A DNA stretch of 38,959 nucleotides from Nocardioides jensenii JCM 1364 = NBRC 14755 (lineage in GTDB: Bacteria > Actinomycetota > Actinomycetes > Propionibacteriales > Nocardioidaceae). Both the position numbers and the translations under genes were made by a program. Positions 1-7,207 of the stretch are shown here, piece after piece; the stretch's first letter is position 1; each line of letters opens with the position of its first letter. The stretch covers positions 1-38,959 of the forward strand of contig NZ_BCRJ01000019.1 in NCBI RefSeq assembly GCF_001552535.1, given 5' to 3'. The notes under the pieces were generated by a model. That model made no database searches. It saw only the letters and a list, made by a program, of their open reading frames with translations, and was not told the origin of the DNA.

Positions 1-7
1 AGTTCGT

Positions 8-70
8 CGAACTGGCGACGGGTCAGCCCGAACTCACGACGGGTCGGCCCGAACTGGCGACGGGTCAGCC
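8..70. repeat. Three tandem copies of a 21-base unit
   Basis: Copies lie at 8-28, 29-49 and 50-70. Copies 1 and 3 are identical, and copy 2 differs at three positions. Bases 1-7 do not continue the pattern, so the left border is inside the window. The third copy contains the stop codon of the DUF3037 gene (65-67), so the array lies at its 3' end. There are no spacers, so it is not a CRISPR. Function unknown. Confidence 0.85.
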
Positions 71-445
71 GACGAGCTGGTTGACCAGACGCTCGAGTTG
101 ACGCGCCGGGTCGGCGGTGATGCCACCGTGGACCGGGCCGGGCTGGATCACTGTGCTGCGCGGTGCCTTGAGGAATCCGAAACGGGTGCCGATCGGCGTG
201 AGCGCTGCCGCGCCGACGCGCTCGTCTCCGGCACACACGTCCTCGACGAACGTCAAGGAGGCACAGACCCGCTCCAGGTCGAGGCCGGGGTGGACGGCGA
301 GCAGGCGGTCGGTGTCGATGCGCCAGGCCACGTCGAGAAAGTCCGCGGCCTGGCAGTGGACGACGACACCCACGTTGACGAACTCCTCGCGCTCGACGCG
401 CGGGACGCACCGCAGGACGACGTATTGATAGGCGAGCGCACTCAC
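65..445 (-). CDS. DUF3037 family protein
   Basis: This protein of 126 residues matches my recollection of the DUF3037 family: an N-terminus of the type ALAYQYVVLRCVPRVEREEF followed by NVGVVV. The biochemical role of the family is unknown. I place the start at the GTG at 445, which overlaps the stop of the upstream kinase gene by four bases (GTGA). A GTG at 466 would add seven residues unlike the family N-terminus. DUF3037 genes often sit beside HipA-like kinase genes, as here, which suggests the two products work together, perhaps as kinase and partner or substrate. There is no signal peptide or membrane segment, so the protein is probably cytoplasmic. It is the last gene of a three-gene coupled operon and its 3' end runs into a 21-base tandem repeat. 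Confidence 0.85.
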   Translation of the reverse strand: MSALAYQYVVLRCVPRVEREEFVNVGVVVHCQAADFLDVAWRIDTDRLLAVHPGLDLERVCASLTFVEDVCAGDERVGAAALTPIGTRFGFLKAPRSTVIQPGPVHGGITADPARQLERLVNQLVG

Positions 446-1206
446 GACGTGCCCCCGGGCAGCCACTGCCGAGTGGCCAGGCGGGCCGTGAGGAACCGCA
501 CGTACGCCGCACGCAGGTCGGCCGGGTCCTCGGCGCCGGGCACCGGCTCGAGCCAGACGTCAGGCACCTCGGCGACCACGTCGGTCAGCATCGCCTCATC
601 GACCAGGTTGCTCAGCTCGACGTCGGTCTTGACCAGGTCGCTCGCCCGCTCGAGCAGCACGTGGTCGGAGGAGTCCCACGGCTGCGCGGCGAATCGGGCC
701 GGGTCGGTGATGCCACCACCCCAGGCGTGGTGGAAGTAGAGAGAGGCCCCGTGGTCGATCACCCACAGGTCGCCGTGCCAGACCAGCAGGTTCGGGTTGC
801 GCCAGCTGCGGTCGACGTTGGCGGTTAACGCGTCGAGCCAGACCACCTTCGCGGCCAGCTCGGCATCGGTCTCGTTCTGCCCGTCGTAGCCGAAGGAGCC
901 GGGCAGGAAGTCGACGCCGAGGTTGAGCCCGAGGCTGGCGTTGAGGAGGTCCTGGACCTCCTCGTCGGCCTCATAGCGGGCAATGTCGGCAGCGAGCTCG
1001 AGGGCCACCAGGCGAGGGGTGGCCAAGCCGATGCGACGGGCCAGCTCGCCGACGATCACCTCGGCGACCAGGACCCGCAGGCCCTGACCTGCGCCACGGA
1101 ACTTGCACACGTAGGTGCCCAGATCGCCGGCCTCGACGATGCCCGGCATGGAACCGCCCTCACGCAACGGCGTCACGTAGCGGGTGACCGGAACGGTGAT
1201 GATCAC
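442..1206 (-). CDS. HipA-like kinase domain protein
   Basis: This 254-residue protein resembles the stand-alone HipA-like kinase family paired with DUF3037. Visible kinase features are a glycine-containing strand followed by Lys35 (GTYVCKF), a Glu in the next helix (Glu49 in LVAEVIVGE), a catalytic-loop-like NVDR (Asp132) followed by RNPN (Asn137, Asn139), and a metal-binding-like IDHG (Asp151). The main catalytic residues therefore look intact. HipA kinases phosphorylate protein targets, but the target of this branch is not known to me. The GTG at 1206 overlaps the PPK2 stop by four bases (GTGA), and its own stop overlaps the DUF3037 start in the same way, so translation of all three is probably coupled. 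The open frame continues upstream into PPK2, but that part reads like an out-of-frame shadow. No HipB-type antitoxin lies next to it. Confidence 0.8.
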   Translation of the reverse strand: MIITVPVTRYVTPLREGGSMPGIVEAGDLGTYVCKFRGAGQGLRVLVAEVIVGELARRIGLATPRLVALELAADIARYEADEEVQDLLNASLGLNLGVDFLPGSFGYDGQNETDAELAAKVVWLDALTANVDRSWRNPNLLVWHGDLWVIDHGASLYFHHAWGGGITDPARFAAQPWDSSDHVLLERASDLVKTDVELSNLVDEAMLTDVVAEVPDVWLEPVPGAEDPADLRAAYVRFLTARLATRQWLPGGTS

Positions 1207-2060
1207 GCGATCAGGGCCTCGTCGTCGAGCCGCTTCTTCTGCTCCTCGATGTCGAAGTCGGGCTCGGGCCACTCGAGGTCGAGGGCCTCGAACGCCTCGC
1301 GCAACAGGTGAGCAACGGCCAGGTTGCGGAACCACTTGCGGTTCGCCGGCACCACGTGCCAGGGGGCAGCCTCGGTGTTGGTGCGCTCGATCGCCAGCTC
1401 ATAGGCCCGCTGGTACGCCGGCCAGAGCTCGCGCTCGTCGATGTCGCCCGGGTTGAACTTCCAGTACTTCGTCGGGTCGTCAAGCCGTGCCTGCAGACGC
1501 TTCTTCTGCTCATCGGCGGAGATGTGCAGCATGCACTTGATGATCGTGACCCCGTCATCGACGAGCTCCTGCTCGAAGGCGTTGATCGCGTCGTAGCGAT
1601 TCTCGATCTCCTCCGGGGCGACCAGCTCACGGACCCTGCCGATCAGGACGTCCTCGTAGTGCGAACGATCGAACACACCGACGAAGCCGGGCTCGGGGAC
1701 GGCCTTGCGGATCCGCCACAGGAAATCGTGCTCGAGCTCCTCCTTGCTCGGCGCCTTGAACGAGGTGATCCGCACCCCCTGGGGGTCGACGAGTCCGACC
1801 GTGTGGCGAAGCACGCCGCCCTTGCCCGAGGTGTCCATCCCCTGCAGGACGAGCAGGAGCCGGCGCTCGTCACCGGCCGACCGAGCCGCGAACAGGCGCT
1901 CCTGCAGGTCTGCGAGACCGGGGCCCATCTCCTCCAGGACCGTCTCCCCGGCCGATTTGTCGCCGTCGAAACCGGGCTTGCCCTCGGGGTCGATCTCATC
2001 GAGGTCGACGCGGCCGCCGGGCACGCGGAGCAGGTCGTGGAAGGACTCGTTCTTCGACAT
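1203..2060 (-). CDS. ppk2: Polyphosphate kinase 2 family phosphotransferase
   Basis: This is a polyphosphate:nucleotide phosphotransferase of the PPK2 family (285 residues), a cytoplasmic enzyme that moves phosphate between polyphosphate and nucleotides. The P-loop is GMDTSGKGG (residues 74-82). The Walker B region is VFDRSHYED (from about residue 129), and a basic lid follows (KKRLQARLDDPTKYWKF). All are typical of one-domain PPK2 enzymes. I cannot tell from sequence alone whether it prefers AMP, ADP or GDP. The ATG at 2060 is preferred over a GTG at 2069, because an AAGGTG stands a few bases upstream. The same bases also form TAAGGT seven bases before the ATG, which would fit a leaderless start. 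It is the first gene of a coupled trio with the HipA-like kinase and DUF3037. The acetyltransferase gene ends 59 bases upstream in the same direction. Confidence 0.93.
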   Translation of the reverse strand: MSKNESFHDLLRVPGGRVDLDEIDPEGKPGFDGDKSAGETVLEEMGPGLADLQERLFAARSAGDERRLLLVLQGMDTSGKGGVLRHTVGLVDPQGVRITSFKAPSKEELEHDFLWRIRKAVPEPGFVGVFDRSHYEDVLIGRVRELVAPEEIENRYDAINAFEQELVDDGVTIIKCMLHISADEQKKRLQARLDDPTKYWKFNPGDIDERELWPAYQRAYELAIERTNTEAAPWHVVPANRKWFRNLAVAHLLREAFEALDLEWPEPDFDIEEQKKRLDDEALIA

Positions 2061-2067
2061 GGGGAAC

Positions 2068-2073
2068 ACCTTA
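2068..2073 (-). promoter_or_regulatory. Possible -10 box of ppk2
   Basis: TAAGGT lies seven bases before the ATG, the spacing of a leaderless promoter. The overlapping AAGGTG could instead be a ribosome binding site, so the two readings compete. Confidence 0.35.
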
Positions 2074-2119
2074 GTGTGGCGGCACCATCACCTGAGCGCA
2101 CGCCGTTCGTGACCCACGT

Positions 2120-2830
2120 TCAGCCGATGACCGTGGCCACGTCGAACGCGCAGCCGACCATCGTCTCCGTCGTACCGTCACGTTGTGGTTCGTCGAACCA
2201 GGTGCCCTGGCGGAAGCCGACCTTGTCCAGGACGCGGAGCGAGGACTGGTTGCGGTGGTCAGGCGCGGCGAAGTACGTCGTGGCGTCGGGAAAGCGATGT
2301 CTCGTGCGCAACAACCACGCCCACAGCATCCGAGCACCGATCCCGCGGCCGATCCAGGCTTCCTCACCGATCGCGTAGTCGACCCCGATCGCCTCCGGAT
2401 CCGGCGTCAGCAGTGCGAAGTCGGGATAGGCGCTGATGCGGTAGTCCTGCAGGAAGCCCACCGAGCGACCGTTCACCTCCGCCACCCACATTCGGGTCGG
2501 GGTGGTCCCGTCGATGTGCGGGGTGTATTTCGCAGTCACCGTCTCGATGTCGGGTGAGCCGTCGTTCGACCACCACCGGTCGACGTGCTCCGCGGCACGC
2601 CACCTGGCCAGGTCCGGCAGGTCTCCCCGGGTCATCGCCCGCAGCGTGACCCGCAGGTCGGGGTCGACGACGAACCGCTTGCAGGCGCCGGAGAGGTCCA
2701 GGGCACACGGCTCCCCCGGCATCGTCGCGGCGAGGCGATCGGCCGCGTGGGCCCACGACTCCCCCTCCTGGATCACCCCGCTGAGCTCGCGGGAGCCGTA
2801 TTCCACGACGACGTGCGCGGGATCGGACAT
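2120..2830 (-). CDS. GNAT acetyltransferase, AAC(6')-like
   Basis: This 236-residue GNAT protein transfers an acetyl group from acetyl-CoA. About 60 N-terminal residues of unclear function precede the GNAT domain (from about residue 60, VTLRAMTRGDLPDLARW). The acyl-CoA loop is EAWIGRGIGARML, followed by RNQSSLRVLDKVGF. The layout resembles the aminoglycoside 6'-N-acetyltransferase/siderophore-biosynthesis branch (Acetyltransf_8). Chromosomal members without mobile context rarely confer resistance, so the substrate is open. The ATG at 2830 has no clear ribosome binding site but has TAACCT six bases upstream, fitting a leaderless mRNA. It diverges from the cysteine peptidase gene across 62 bases and lies 59 bases upstream of ppk2 in the same direction. 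Confidence 0.85.
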   Translation of the reverse strand: MSDPAHVVVEYGSRELSGVIQEGESWAHAADRLAATMPGEPCALDLSGACKRFVVDPDLRVTLRAMTRGDLPDLARWRAAEHVDRWWSNDGSPDIETVTAKYTPHIDGTTPTRMWVAEVNGRSVGFLQDYRISAYPDFALLTPDPEAIGVDYAIGEEAWIGRGIGARMLWAWLLRTRHRFPDATTYFAAPDHRNQSSLRVLDKVGFRQGTWFDEPQRDGTTETMVGCAFDVATVIG

Positions 2831-2836
2831 GTGTCG

Positions 2837-2842
2837 AGGTTA
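2837..2842 (-). promoter_or_regulatory. Probable -10 box of the AAC(6')-like gene
   Basis: TAACCT reads toward the ATG at 2830 with a six-base gap, the arrangement of leaderless actinobacterial promoters. No convincing -35 box is visible. Confidence 0.45.
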
Positions 2843-2892
2843 GACGAGGCGACCGGCGGTATCACCCGGCTGCCCCCGCCCTCCTGACCGGT

Positions 2893-3693
2893 ATGACCAC
2901 GACACCCGACACCGACCACTTCGTCTGCAACGTGCTGCCCTCGACCGGCACCACCACGGACTGGAACTTCGACGACTCCCGCGATGCCGGAGCCCTCGGC
3001 GCCCCCGCCGCACTGCCCGCCAGCGTCGACCTGCGTGACTCCTGGTGGGGGATCCACGACCAGGAGTCGACCGGATCCTGTGTGGGGTGGGCCACCGCCG
3101 ACGGTGTCGTGCGCTGGCACCTCGTCAAGGCACGCAAGGCAACCAGGACGCTGCAACTCTCGGCCCGGCACGTGTGGATGGCCTCGAAGGAGACCGACGA
3201 GTTCACCACCCGACCACAGAGCTTCATCGAGGAGGCTGGCACGTCCCTGAAGGCCGCCCTCGACGTGGCCCGCAAACAGGGGGTGGCCCGGGAGAAGGAC
3301 CTGCCCTTCCACCTCGGGGCGACGATGTTCCCCGGGCGGGAGAATGTCTTCTACGCCAGCTGCGCTCGCCGCAAGATCGCGGCCTACTACAACCTGCGCC
3401 TCAACCTGACCCACTGGAAGACCTGGCTCGCCGAGCAGGGGCCGATCCTGGCCGCCTTCCTGGTCGACGAGTCCTGGGACAACGCGACCGCCACGAACGG
3501 CAAGGTGGACACCTTCAAGCCGGCGAGCGTGCGCGGTGGCCACGCGATCGCGATCGTGGGCTACCGCACCGACGGACGGTTCATCGCCCGCAACAGCTGG
3601 GGCACCTCGTGGGGTGATGACGGCTTCGCCTATCTCAAGCCTGCCTACATTCGCGCCGCGTTCTATGACGAGGCGTACGGCGTCTCGACCTGA
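2893..3693 (+). CDS. Papain-like (C1 family) cysteine peptidase, apparently cytoplasmic
   Basis: This is a 266-residue peptidase of the papain fold. The catalytic set is visible: Gln57 and Cys63 in QESTGSCVGW, His217 in GGHAIAIVGY, and Asn234 in RNSWGTSWGDDGF. There is no signal peptide, no membrane segment, and only about 42 residues before the mature-like start (LPASVDLRD), so a classical inhibitory propeptide is missing. That suggests a cytoplasmic enzyme or one activated in another way; the substrate is unknown. The ATG at 2893 lacks a good ribosome binding site. The gene converges on recX with one base between the two stop codons, leaving no room for a terminator, so transcripts from each probably run into the other gene. 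Confidence 0.85.
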   Translation: MTTTPDTDHFVCNVLPSTGTTTDWNFDDSRDAGALGAPAALPASVDLRDSWWGIHDQESTGSCVGWATADGVVRWHLVKARKATRTLQLSARHVWMASKETDEFTTRPQSFIEEAGTSLKAALDVARKQGVAREKDLPFHLGATMFPGRENVFYASCARRKIAAYYNLRLNLTHWKTWLAEQGPILAAFLVDESWDNATATNGKVDTFKPASVRGGHAIAIVGYRTDGRFIARNSWGTSWGDDGFAYLKPAYIRAAFYDEAYGVST

Positions 3694-3694
3694 C

Positions 3695-4552
3695 TCACCA
3701 GTCGCGGGGCGCGCCGTCGACCTCGGCCCCGTGGACGAGATCGTCATCGACCCGGTCGGCGGCGGCCAGCTCGTCACGGACCACGCTGAAGGCCATGCCC
3801 GGTGGGTAGCCCTTGCGGGCCAGCATGCCGATCAGGCGCCGGGTCGCCTTGACCTGGTCGAGGCCCCCCATGGTGCGCAGCTTCTTGCGCACCAACCGTC
3901 GGGCGGCGGCCTCCTCGTCGTCGGGGTCGATCTCGTCGAGTGCCGCACGGGCGACCACGTCGTCGATGCCCTTGCGGCGCAGCTCGTGCGCCAGGGCCCG
4001 TCGGGCGAGCCCCTTGCCCGGCTGACGCGAGGCGATCCAGGACCGGGCGAAGGACTCGTCGTCGATCAGGCCGACCTCCTCGAACCGGTCGAGCAGCTGG
4101 TGGGCGATCTCGTCAGGGACGTTCTTCTTCGCCAGTCGATCGGCCAGCTCCTTGCGGCTACGGGCCTGCCCGGTGAGCTGGTCGAGCAGGATCTTGCGGG
4201 CCACCGCCTCATGGTCAGCCTCGGCGCCCGAGCCGTCGTCGTCCGGGGCCAGTCCGCTCGCTGACGGGGCGTTGCGTGCACCTCGAGATCGGCCCGCACC
4301 CGCGGACCGACCCCCGCCTCGGGGTCGGCCTGAGCCACGCGGCTGCTCGACGGTCGGAGACGAGGTGATCTCACCGGCGGCGACTCCGCGCAACCACGCC
4401 TCGACCCCGTCACCGACGTCGCCCTGCCAGACCGGCTCCTCCGGTCGTGGCCCGGCGTCCGGAGGCTTCACGCCCTCTGCCTGGTCGCCCTCCGGCGCCA
4501 CCGCCCACTCGGGCGGTGGCCCCGCTGCTCCGGGCGTGGAGGGACCGACCAT
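3695..4552 (-). CDS. recX: Regulatory protein RecX
   Basis: RecX binds RecA filaments and limits recombinase activity. The C-terminal 165 or so residues of this 285-residue protein carry the three-helix repeats of the family (for example ARKILLDQLTGQARSRKELA and GLIDDESFARSWI). The first 115 residues or so are a Pro/Gly/Arg-rich, low-complexity extension that many actinobacterial RecX proteins have in some form; its function is unknown. The ATG at 4552 shares one base with the recA stop (TGATG), so recX is translated by termination-reinitiation after recA and should follow recA induction. The frame stays open upstream inside recA, but that part is a shadow. Confidence 0.93.
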   Translation of the reverse strand: MVGPSTPGAAGPPPEWAVAPEGDQAEGVKPPDAGPRPEEPVWQGDVGDGVEAWLRGVAAGEITSSPTVEQPRGSGRPRGGGRSAGAGRSRGARNAPSASGLAPDDDGSGAEADHEAVARKILLDQLTGQARSRKELADRLAKKNVPDEIAHQLLDRFEEVGLIDDESFARSWIASRQPGKGLARRALAHELRRKGIDDVVARAALDEIDPDDEEAAARRLVRKKLRTMGGLDQVKATRRLIGMLARKGYPPGMAFSVVRDELAAADRVDDDLVHGAEVDGAPRDW

Positions 4553-5586
4553 CAGAAGTCGATGTTGGTCGGCTCCGCAACGGGCTCGTCGACCTTCGGA
4601 CCGACACCCAGGGTCTCGAGGATCTTCTTCTCCAGCTCGTTGGCCAGGTCGGGGTTGTCCTTGAGGAAGGTGCGGGCGTTCTCCTTGCCCTGACCGAGCT
4701 GGTCGCCCTCGTAGGTGTACCAAGCACCGGCCTTGCGGACCAGGCCGGCCTCGACACCGACGTCGATCAGACCACCCTCGCGGCTGATGCCCTTGCCGTA
4801 CATGATGTCGAACTCGGCCTGCTTGAACGGCGGGGCGACCTTGTTCTTGACGACCTTCACGCGGGTGCGGTTGCCGACCATGTCGGTGCCGTCCTTGAGC
4901 GTCTCGATGCGGCGTACGTCGAGACGCACCGAGGAGTAGAACTTCAGCGCCCGGCCACCCGTGGTGGTCTCCGGCGAGCCGAACATCACACCGATCTTCT
5001 CGCGGAGCTGGTTGATGAAGATCGCGGTGGTGTTGGAGTTGTTCAACGCACCGGTCATCTTGCGCAGCGCCTGGCTCATCAGTCGGGCCTGAAGGCCCAC
5101 GTGACTGTCGCCCATCTCGCCCTCGATCTCGGCCCGGGGCACGAGTGCGGCCACCGAGTCGATCACGATCAGGTCGAGCGCACCGGAGCGGATCAGCATG
5201 TCGGCGATCTCGAGCGCCTGCTCACCCGAGTCGGGCTGGGAGACCAGCAGGGCGTCGGTGTCGACGCCGAGGTTCTTGGCGTAGTCGGGGTCGAGCGCGT
5301 GCTCGGCGTCGATGAACGCCACGATGCCGCCGGCCGCCTGGGCACTGGCCACCGAGTGCAGGGCGACCGTGGTCTTTCCCGAGGACTCCGGGCCGTAGAT
5401 CTCGACGACGCGGCCTCGCGGGAGACCGCCGAGGCCGAGGGCGACGTCGAGAGCGATCGACCCGGTCGGGATGACTTCGAGGGGTGCGCGGGTCTCGTCG
5501 CCGAGGCGCATCACCGAGCCCTTGCCGAAGCTCTTCTCAATGTTGGCGAGTGCTGCGTCGAGCGCCTTGTCGCGGTCTCCAGCCAT
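4552..5586 (-). CDS. recA: Recombinase RecA
   Basis: RecA catalyses strand exchange and activates LexA self-cleavage. The 344-residue protein is of normal length and has no intein. The P-loop is GPESSGKT (65-72), followed by the Walker B strand [12 protein letters not shown], the loop-1 and loop-2 DNA-binding regions ([18 protein letters not shown] and [15 protein letters not shown]), and an acidic-leaning C-terminus. I choose the ATG at 5586: it has AAGGAC upstream, and the protein then begins [13 protein letters not shown] as in other actinobacteria. An in-frame start 22 codons earlier would cover the promoter. Two control sites lie upstream: a RecA-NDp/PafBC-type promoter at 5630-5652 and a LexA box at 5711-5726. 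recX follows directly. Confidence 0.98.
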   Translation of the reverse strand: MAGDRDKALDAALANIEKSFGKGSVMRLGDETRAPLEVIPTGSIALDVALGLGGLPRGRVVEIYGPESSGKTTVALHSVASAQAAGGIVAFIDAEHALDPDYAKNLGVDTDALLVSQPDSGEQALEIADMLIRSGALDLIVIDSVAALVPRAEIEGEMGDSHVGLQARLMSQALRKMTGALNNSNTTAIFINQLREKIGVMFGSPETTTGGRALKFYSSVRLDVRRIETLKDGTDMVGNRTRVKVVKNKVAPPFKQAEFDIMYGKGISREGGLIDVGVEAGLVRKAGAWYTYEGDQLGQGKENARTFLKDNPDLANELEKKILETLGVGPKVDEPVAEPTNIDF

Positions 5587-5629
5587 GATGTCCGTCCTTG
5601 TCGAGTCTGTGGTCGATGTGTTGTCCCGG

Positions 5630-5652
5630 ACGTTAGACCGGATCACCGACAA
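5630..5652 (-). promoter_or_regulatory. RecA-NDp (PafBC-type) promoter of recA
   Basis: On the minus strand TTGTCGGTG is followed by exactly eight bases and TAACGT. This matches the mycobacterial DNA-damage promoter consensus TTGTCRGTG-N8-TAnnnT at every defined position. It predicts a transcript starting about 35 bases before the recA ATG and LexA-independent induction by PafBC. Confidence 0.8.
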
Positions 5653-5702
5653 TGGGTGCCGACCACCTGCAGGGCTGTGGAGAACCCCGGCCGACGTCCT
5701 TC

Positions 5703-5726
5703 ACCCTAGCCCGAACAGGTGTTCGA
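5703..5726 (-). promoter_or_regulatory. LexA (SOS) box and upstream recA promoter
   Basis: CCGAACAGGTGTTCGA at 5711-5726 matches the actinobacterial SOS box TCGAAC-N4-GTTCGA with a single mismatch. On the minus strand a TAGGGT (5703-5708) stands two bases beyond it and can serve as a -10, so bound LexA would cover the promoter. The expected leader is about 110 bases. Confidence 0.75.
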
Positions 5727-5762
5727 CCCAGCACGCGACACGCGGAGTCATTCGAACACCTG
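5716..5762. repeat. 11-base inverted repeat at the recA/MFS junction
   Basis: CAGGTGTTCGA (5716-5726) is inverted at 5752-5762 with 25 bases between. The left arm is part of the LexA box and the right arm is the last codons of the MFS gene. It may act as a weak terminator for the MFS operon, or give LexA a second half site. Confidence 0.5.
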
Positions 5763-7016
5763 CACAGGTCGTCGAGCACCGTGCCGCGTGGCCCAGACCG
5801 CCGCCACCACGACGACCGCGGCGAGACAGCCCGCGAACACGTTGAGCCAACCGAAGCCCGGTCCTCCGACGATCACCCCGGCCAGTCCTCCGGCGGCCGC
5901 CGCCGAGAGCCCCATCACCAGGTCGGCCGCTCCCTGGACGTCGGTGCGCGCCTCGGGTGGTGCATGGTCAGCGACCAGCGTGGACGCGGCGACTGAGGCC
6001 AGCGACCACCCCAGGCCGAGCCAGAACAGCCCCGCGAAGATGCGCCACGACGTGCCCTCCGGAGACGAGCCGCACAACAGGACGGCACCGATCAGCACGA
6101 CGCCGCCGACCGCCAGGACCGGTGCCCGGCCCGCCTTGTCGGCGGCGAGTCCGACCAGGGGCGAGAAGGCGAACATGCCGAGGACGTGCAGGCTGATGCC
6201 GTAGCCGATGACATCGAGGTGCGAGCCGCCGTGAGCCATGTGCAGCGGCGTCATCACCATCACCGAGACCATCACCGCATGAGCCCCGGCCAACCCGAGC
6301 ACTGCTGCTGCGAGGACCGGTCGTTCGCGCACGGCGTCGCTGACCCGGCCCCACGACGTACCGCCTCGCGAGGTCGACGGGGAACCGGCCTGCGCCGTCA
6401 GCAGCGGGTCCGGTCGCAGGCGGACGAACAGCAGGAGTGCCGAGAGCAGCATCCCGACCGCCCCGACCGCGAACGGTCCGGTGAGATCGGGGATGTGCAG
6501 CCGAGCGGCGACCCAGGTCGAGAGCCCGGTCAGGTTCGGGCCCACCACGGCCCCGATCGTCGTCGCCCAGACCACCACGGCCAGGGACCGCGCGCGATGA
6601 CGCGGCTCGGCCAGGTCGGTCGCGGCGTAGCGGGCCCCGTTGTTGGCGGCCGTGGTCGCGCCCAGCAGCGTGGCGCCCAGCAACAGCACCGGCATCGACT
6701 CGAGCACCCCGGCAACGACGCACAGCACGCCGCCCCCGGCCCCGATCAGGTTGCCGGTCACCAGCCCGAAGCGCCTGCCACGACGTGCCATCAGCAGAGC
6801 CAGGAGGTACGCCGCCACGGCGGCGCCGAGCACCTGACTGGTCTGCGCCAACCCCGCCTGACGCTCCGAGCCCGAGATCTCCTCGGCCAGCAACGACGCG
6901 GTGGCGATGCCGATCGTGAGCCCCACGGCACCGAACGCCTGGGATGCGACGAGCGTGCGAATCGTGCGGCGCTGGATCGACGCCACGTCGAGCGCGACGG
7001 GGGTGAAGGCGCTCAC
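5748..7016 (-). CDS. MFS transporter
   Basis: This 422-residue integral membrane protein has about twelve predicted hydrophobic helices in two halves, split by a short basic loop near residues 205-230. After the second helix it has a basic ARRGRRFG loop of the major facilitator type. The later AADKAGRAPVLAVGG is the corresponding loop in the second half. The substrate cannot be read from sequence; the closest style is the drug or small-molecule exporter branch. The GTG at 7016 overlaps the DUF3046 stop by four bases (GTGA). It is the last gene of a coupled trio (DinB-methyltransferase, DUF3046, MFS) and ends only 22 bases from the recA LexA box. Confidence 0.88.
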   Translation of the reverse strand: MSAFTPVALDVASIQRRTIRTLVASQAFGAVGLTIGIATASLLAEEISGSERQAGLAQTSQVLGAAVAAYLLALLMARRGRRFGLVTGNLIGAGGGVLCVVAGVLESMPVLLLGATLLGATTAANNGARYAATDLAEPRHRARSLAVVVWATTIGAVVGPNLTGLSTWVAARLHIPDLTGPFAVGAVGMLLSALLLFVRLRPDPLLTAQAGSPSTSRGGTSWGRVSDAVRERPVLAAAVLGLAGAHAVMVSVMVMTPLHMAHGGSHLDVIGYGISLHVLGMFAFSPLVGLAADKAGRAPVLAVGGVVLIGAVLLCGSSPEGTSWRIFAGLFWLGLGWSLASVAASTLVADHAPPEARTDVQGAADLVMGLSAAAAGGLAGVIVGGPGFGWLNVFAGCLAAVVVVAAVWATRHGARRPVQVFE

Positions 7017-7207
7017 TTGTCGCGCAACGGGAGCTCGAGGGTCCGCCAGACCGCTTCCCAGACCTGCTTGGGCGACTCGCCGGCGGCGAGCGCCTCCTGA
7101 ACGGTGCGGGAGCCCAGTTCACCGATCACGTGCTGCTCGGCCCAGGCTCTGGCATAGCCACGCCCCAGCGCCTGCTCCATCCGGTTCCAGAACTCGGTGT
7201 GCCTCAT
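7013..7207 (-). CDS. DUF3046 family protein
   Basis: This 64-residue protein begins MRHTEFWNRMEQALG and continues to HVIGELGSRTVQEALAAGESPKQVWEAVW, the signature I know for DUF3046. It is a small actinobacterial family of unknown function that is usually encoded just upstream of recA (Rv2738c in M. tuberculosis). The ATG at 7207 overlaps the methyltransferase stop by four bases (ATGA), and its own stop overlaps the MFS start by four (GTGA). An in-frame extension further upstream is Arg/Ala-rich shadow sequence. The protein is probably soluble and cytoplasmic. Here the MFS gene separates it from recA. Confidence 0.92.
   Translation of the reverse strand: MRHTEFWNRMEQALGRGYARAWAEQHVIGELGSRTVQEALAAGESPKQVWEAVWRTLELPLRDK

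Noticed and set aside
8..70. Possible CRISPR array
   Set aside because: The units are directly adjacent with no spacers.
442..1206. HipA/HipB toxin-antitoxin module
   Set aside because: No helix-turn-helix antitoxin is adjacent, and the kinase belongs to the DUF3037-linked branch.
4552..5586. Intein in recA
   Set aside because: The reading frame is continuous at normal RecA length with no insertion.
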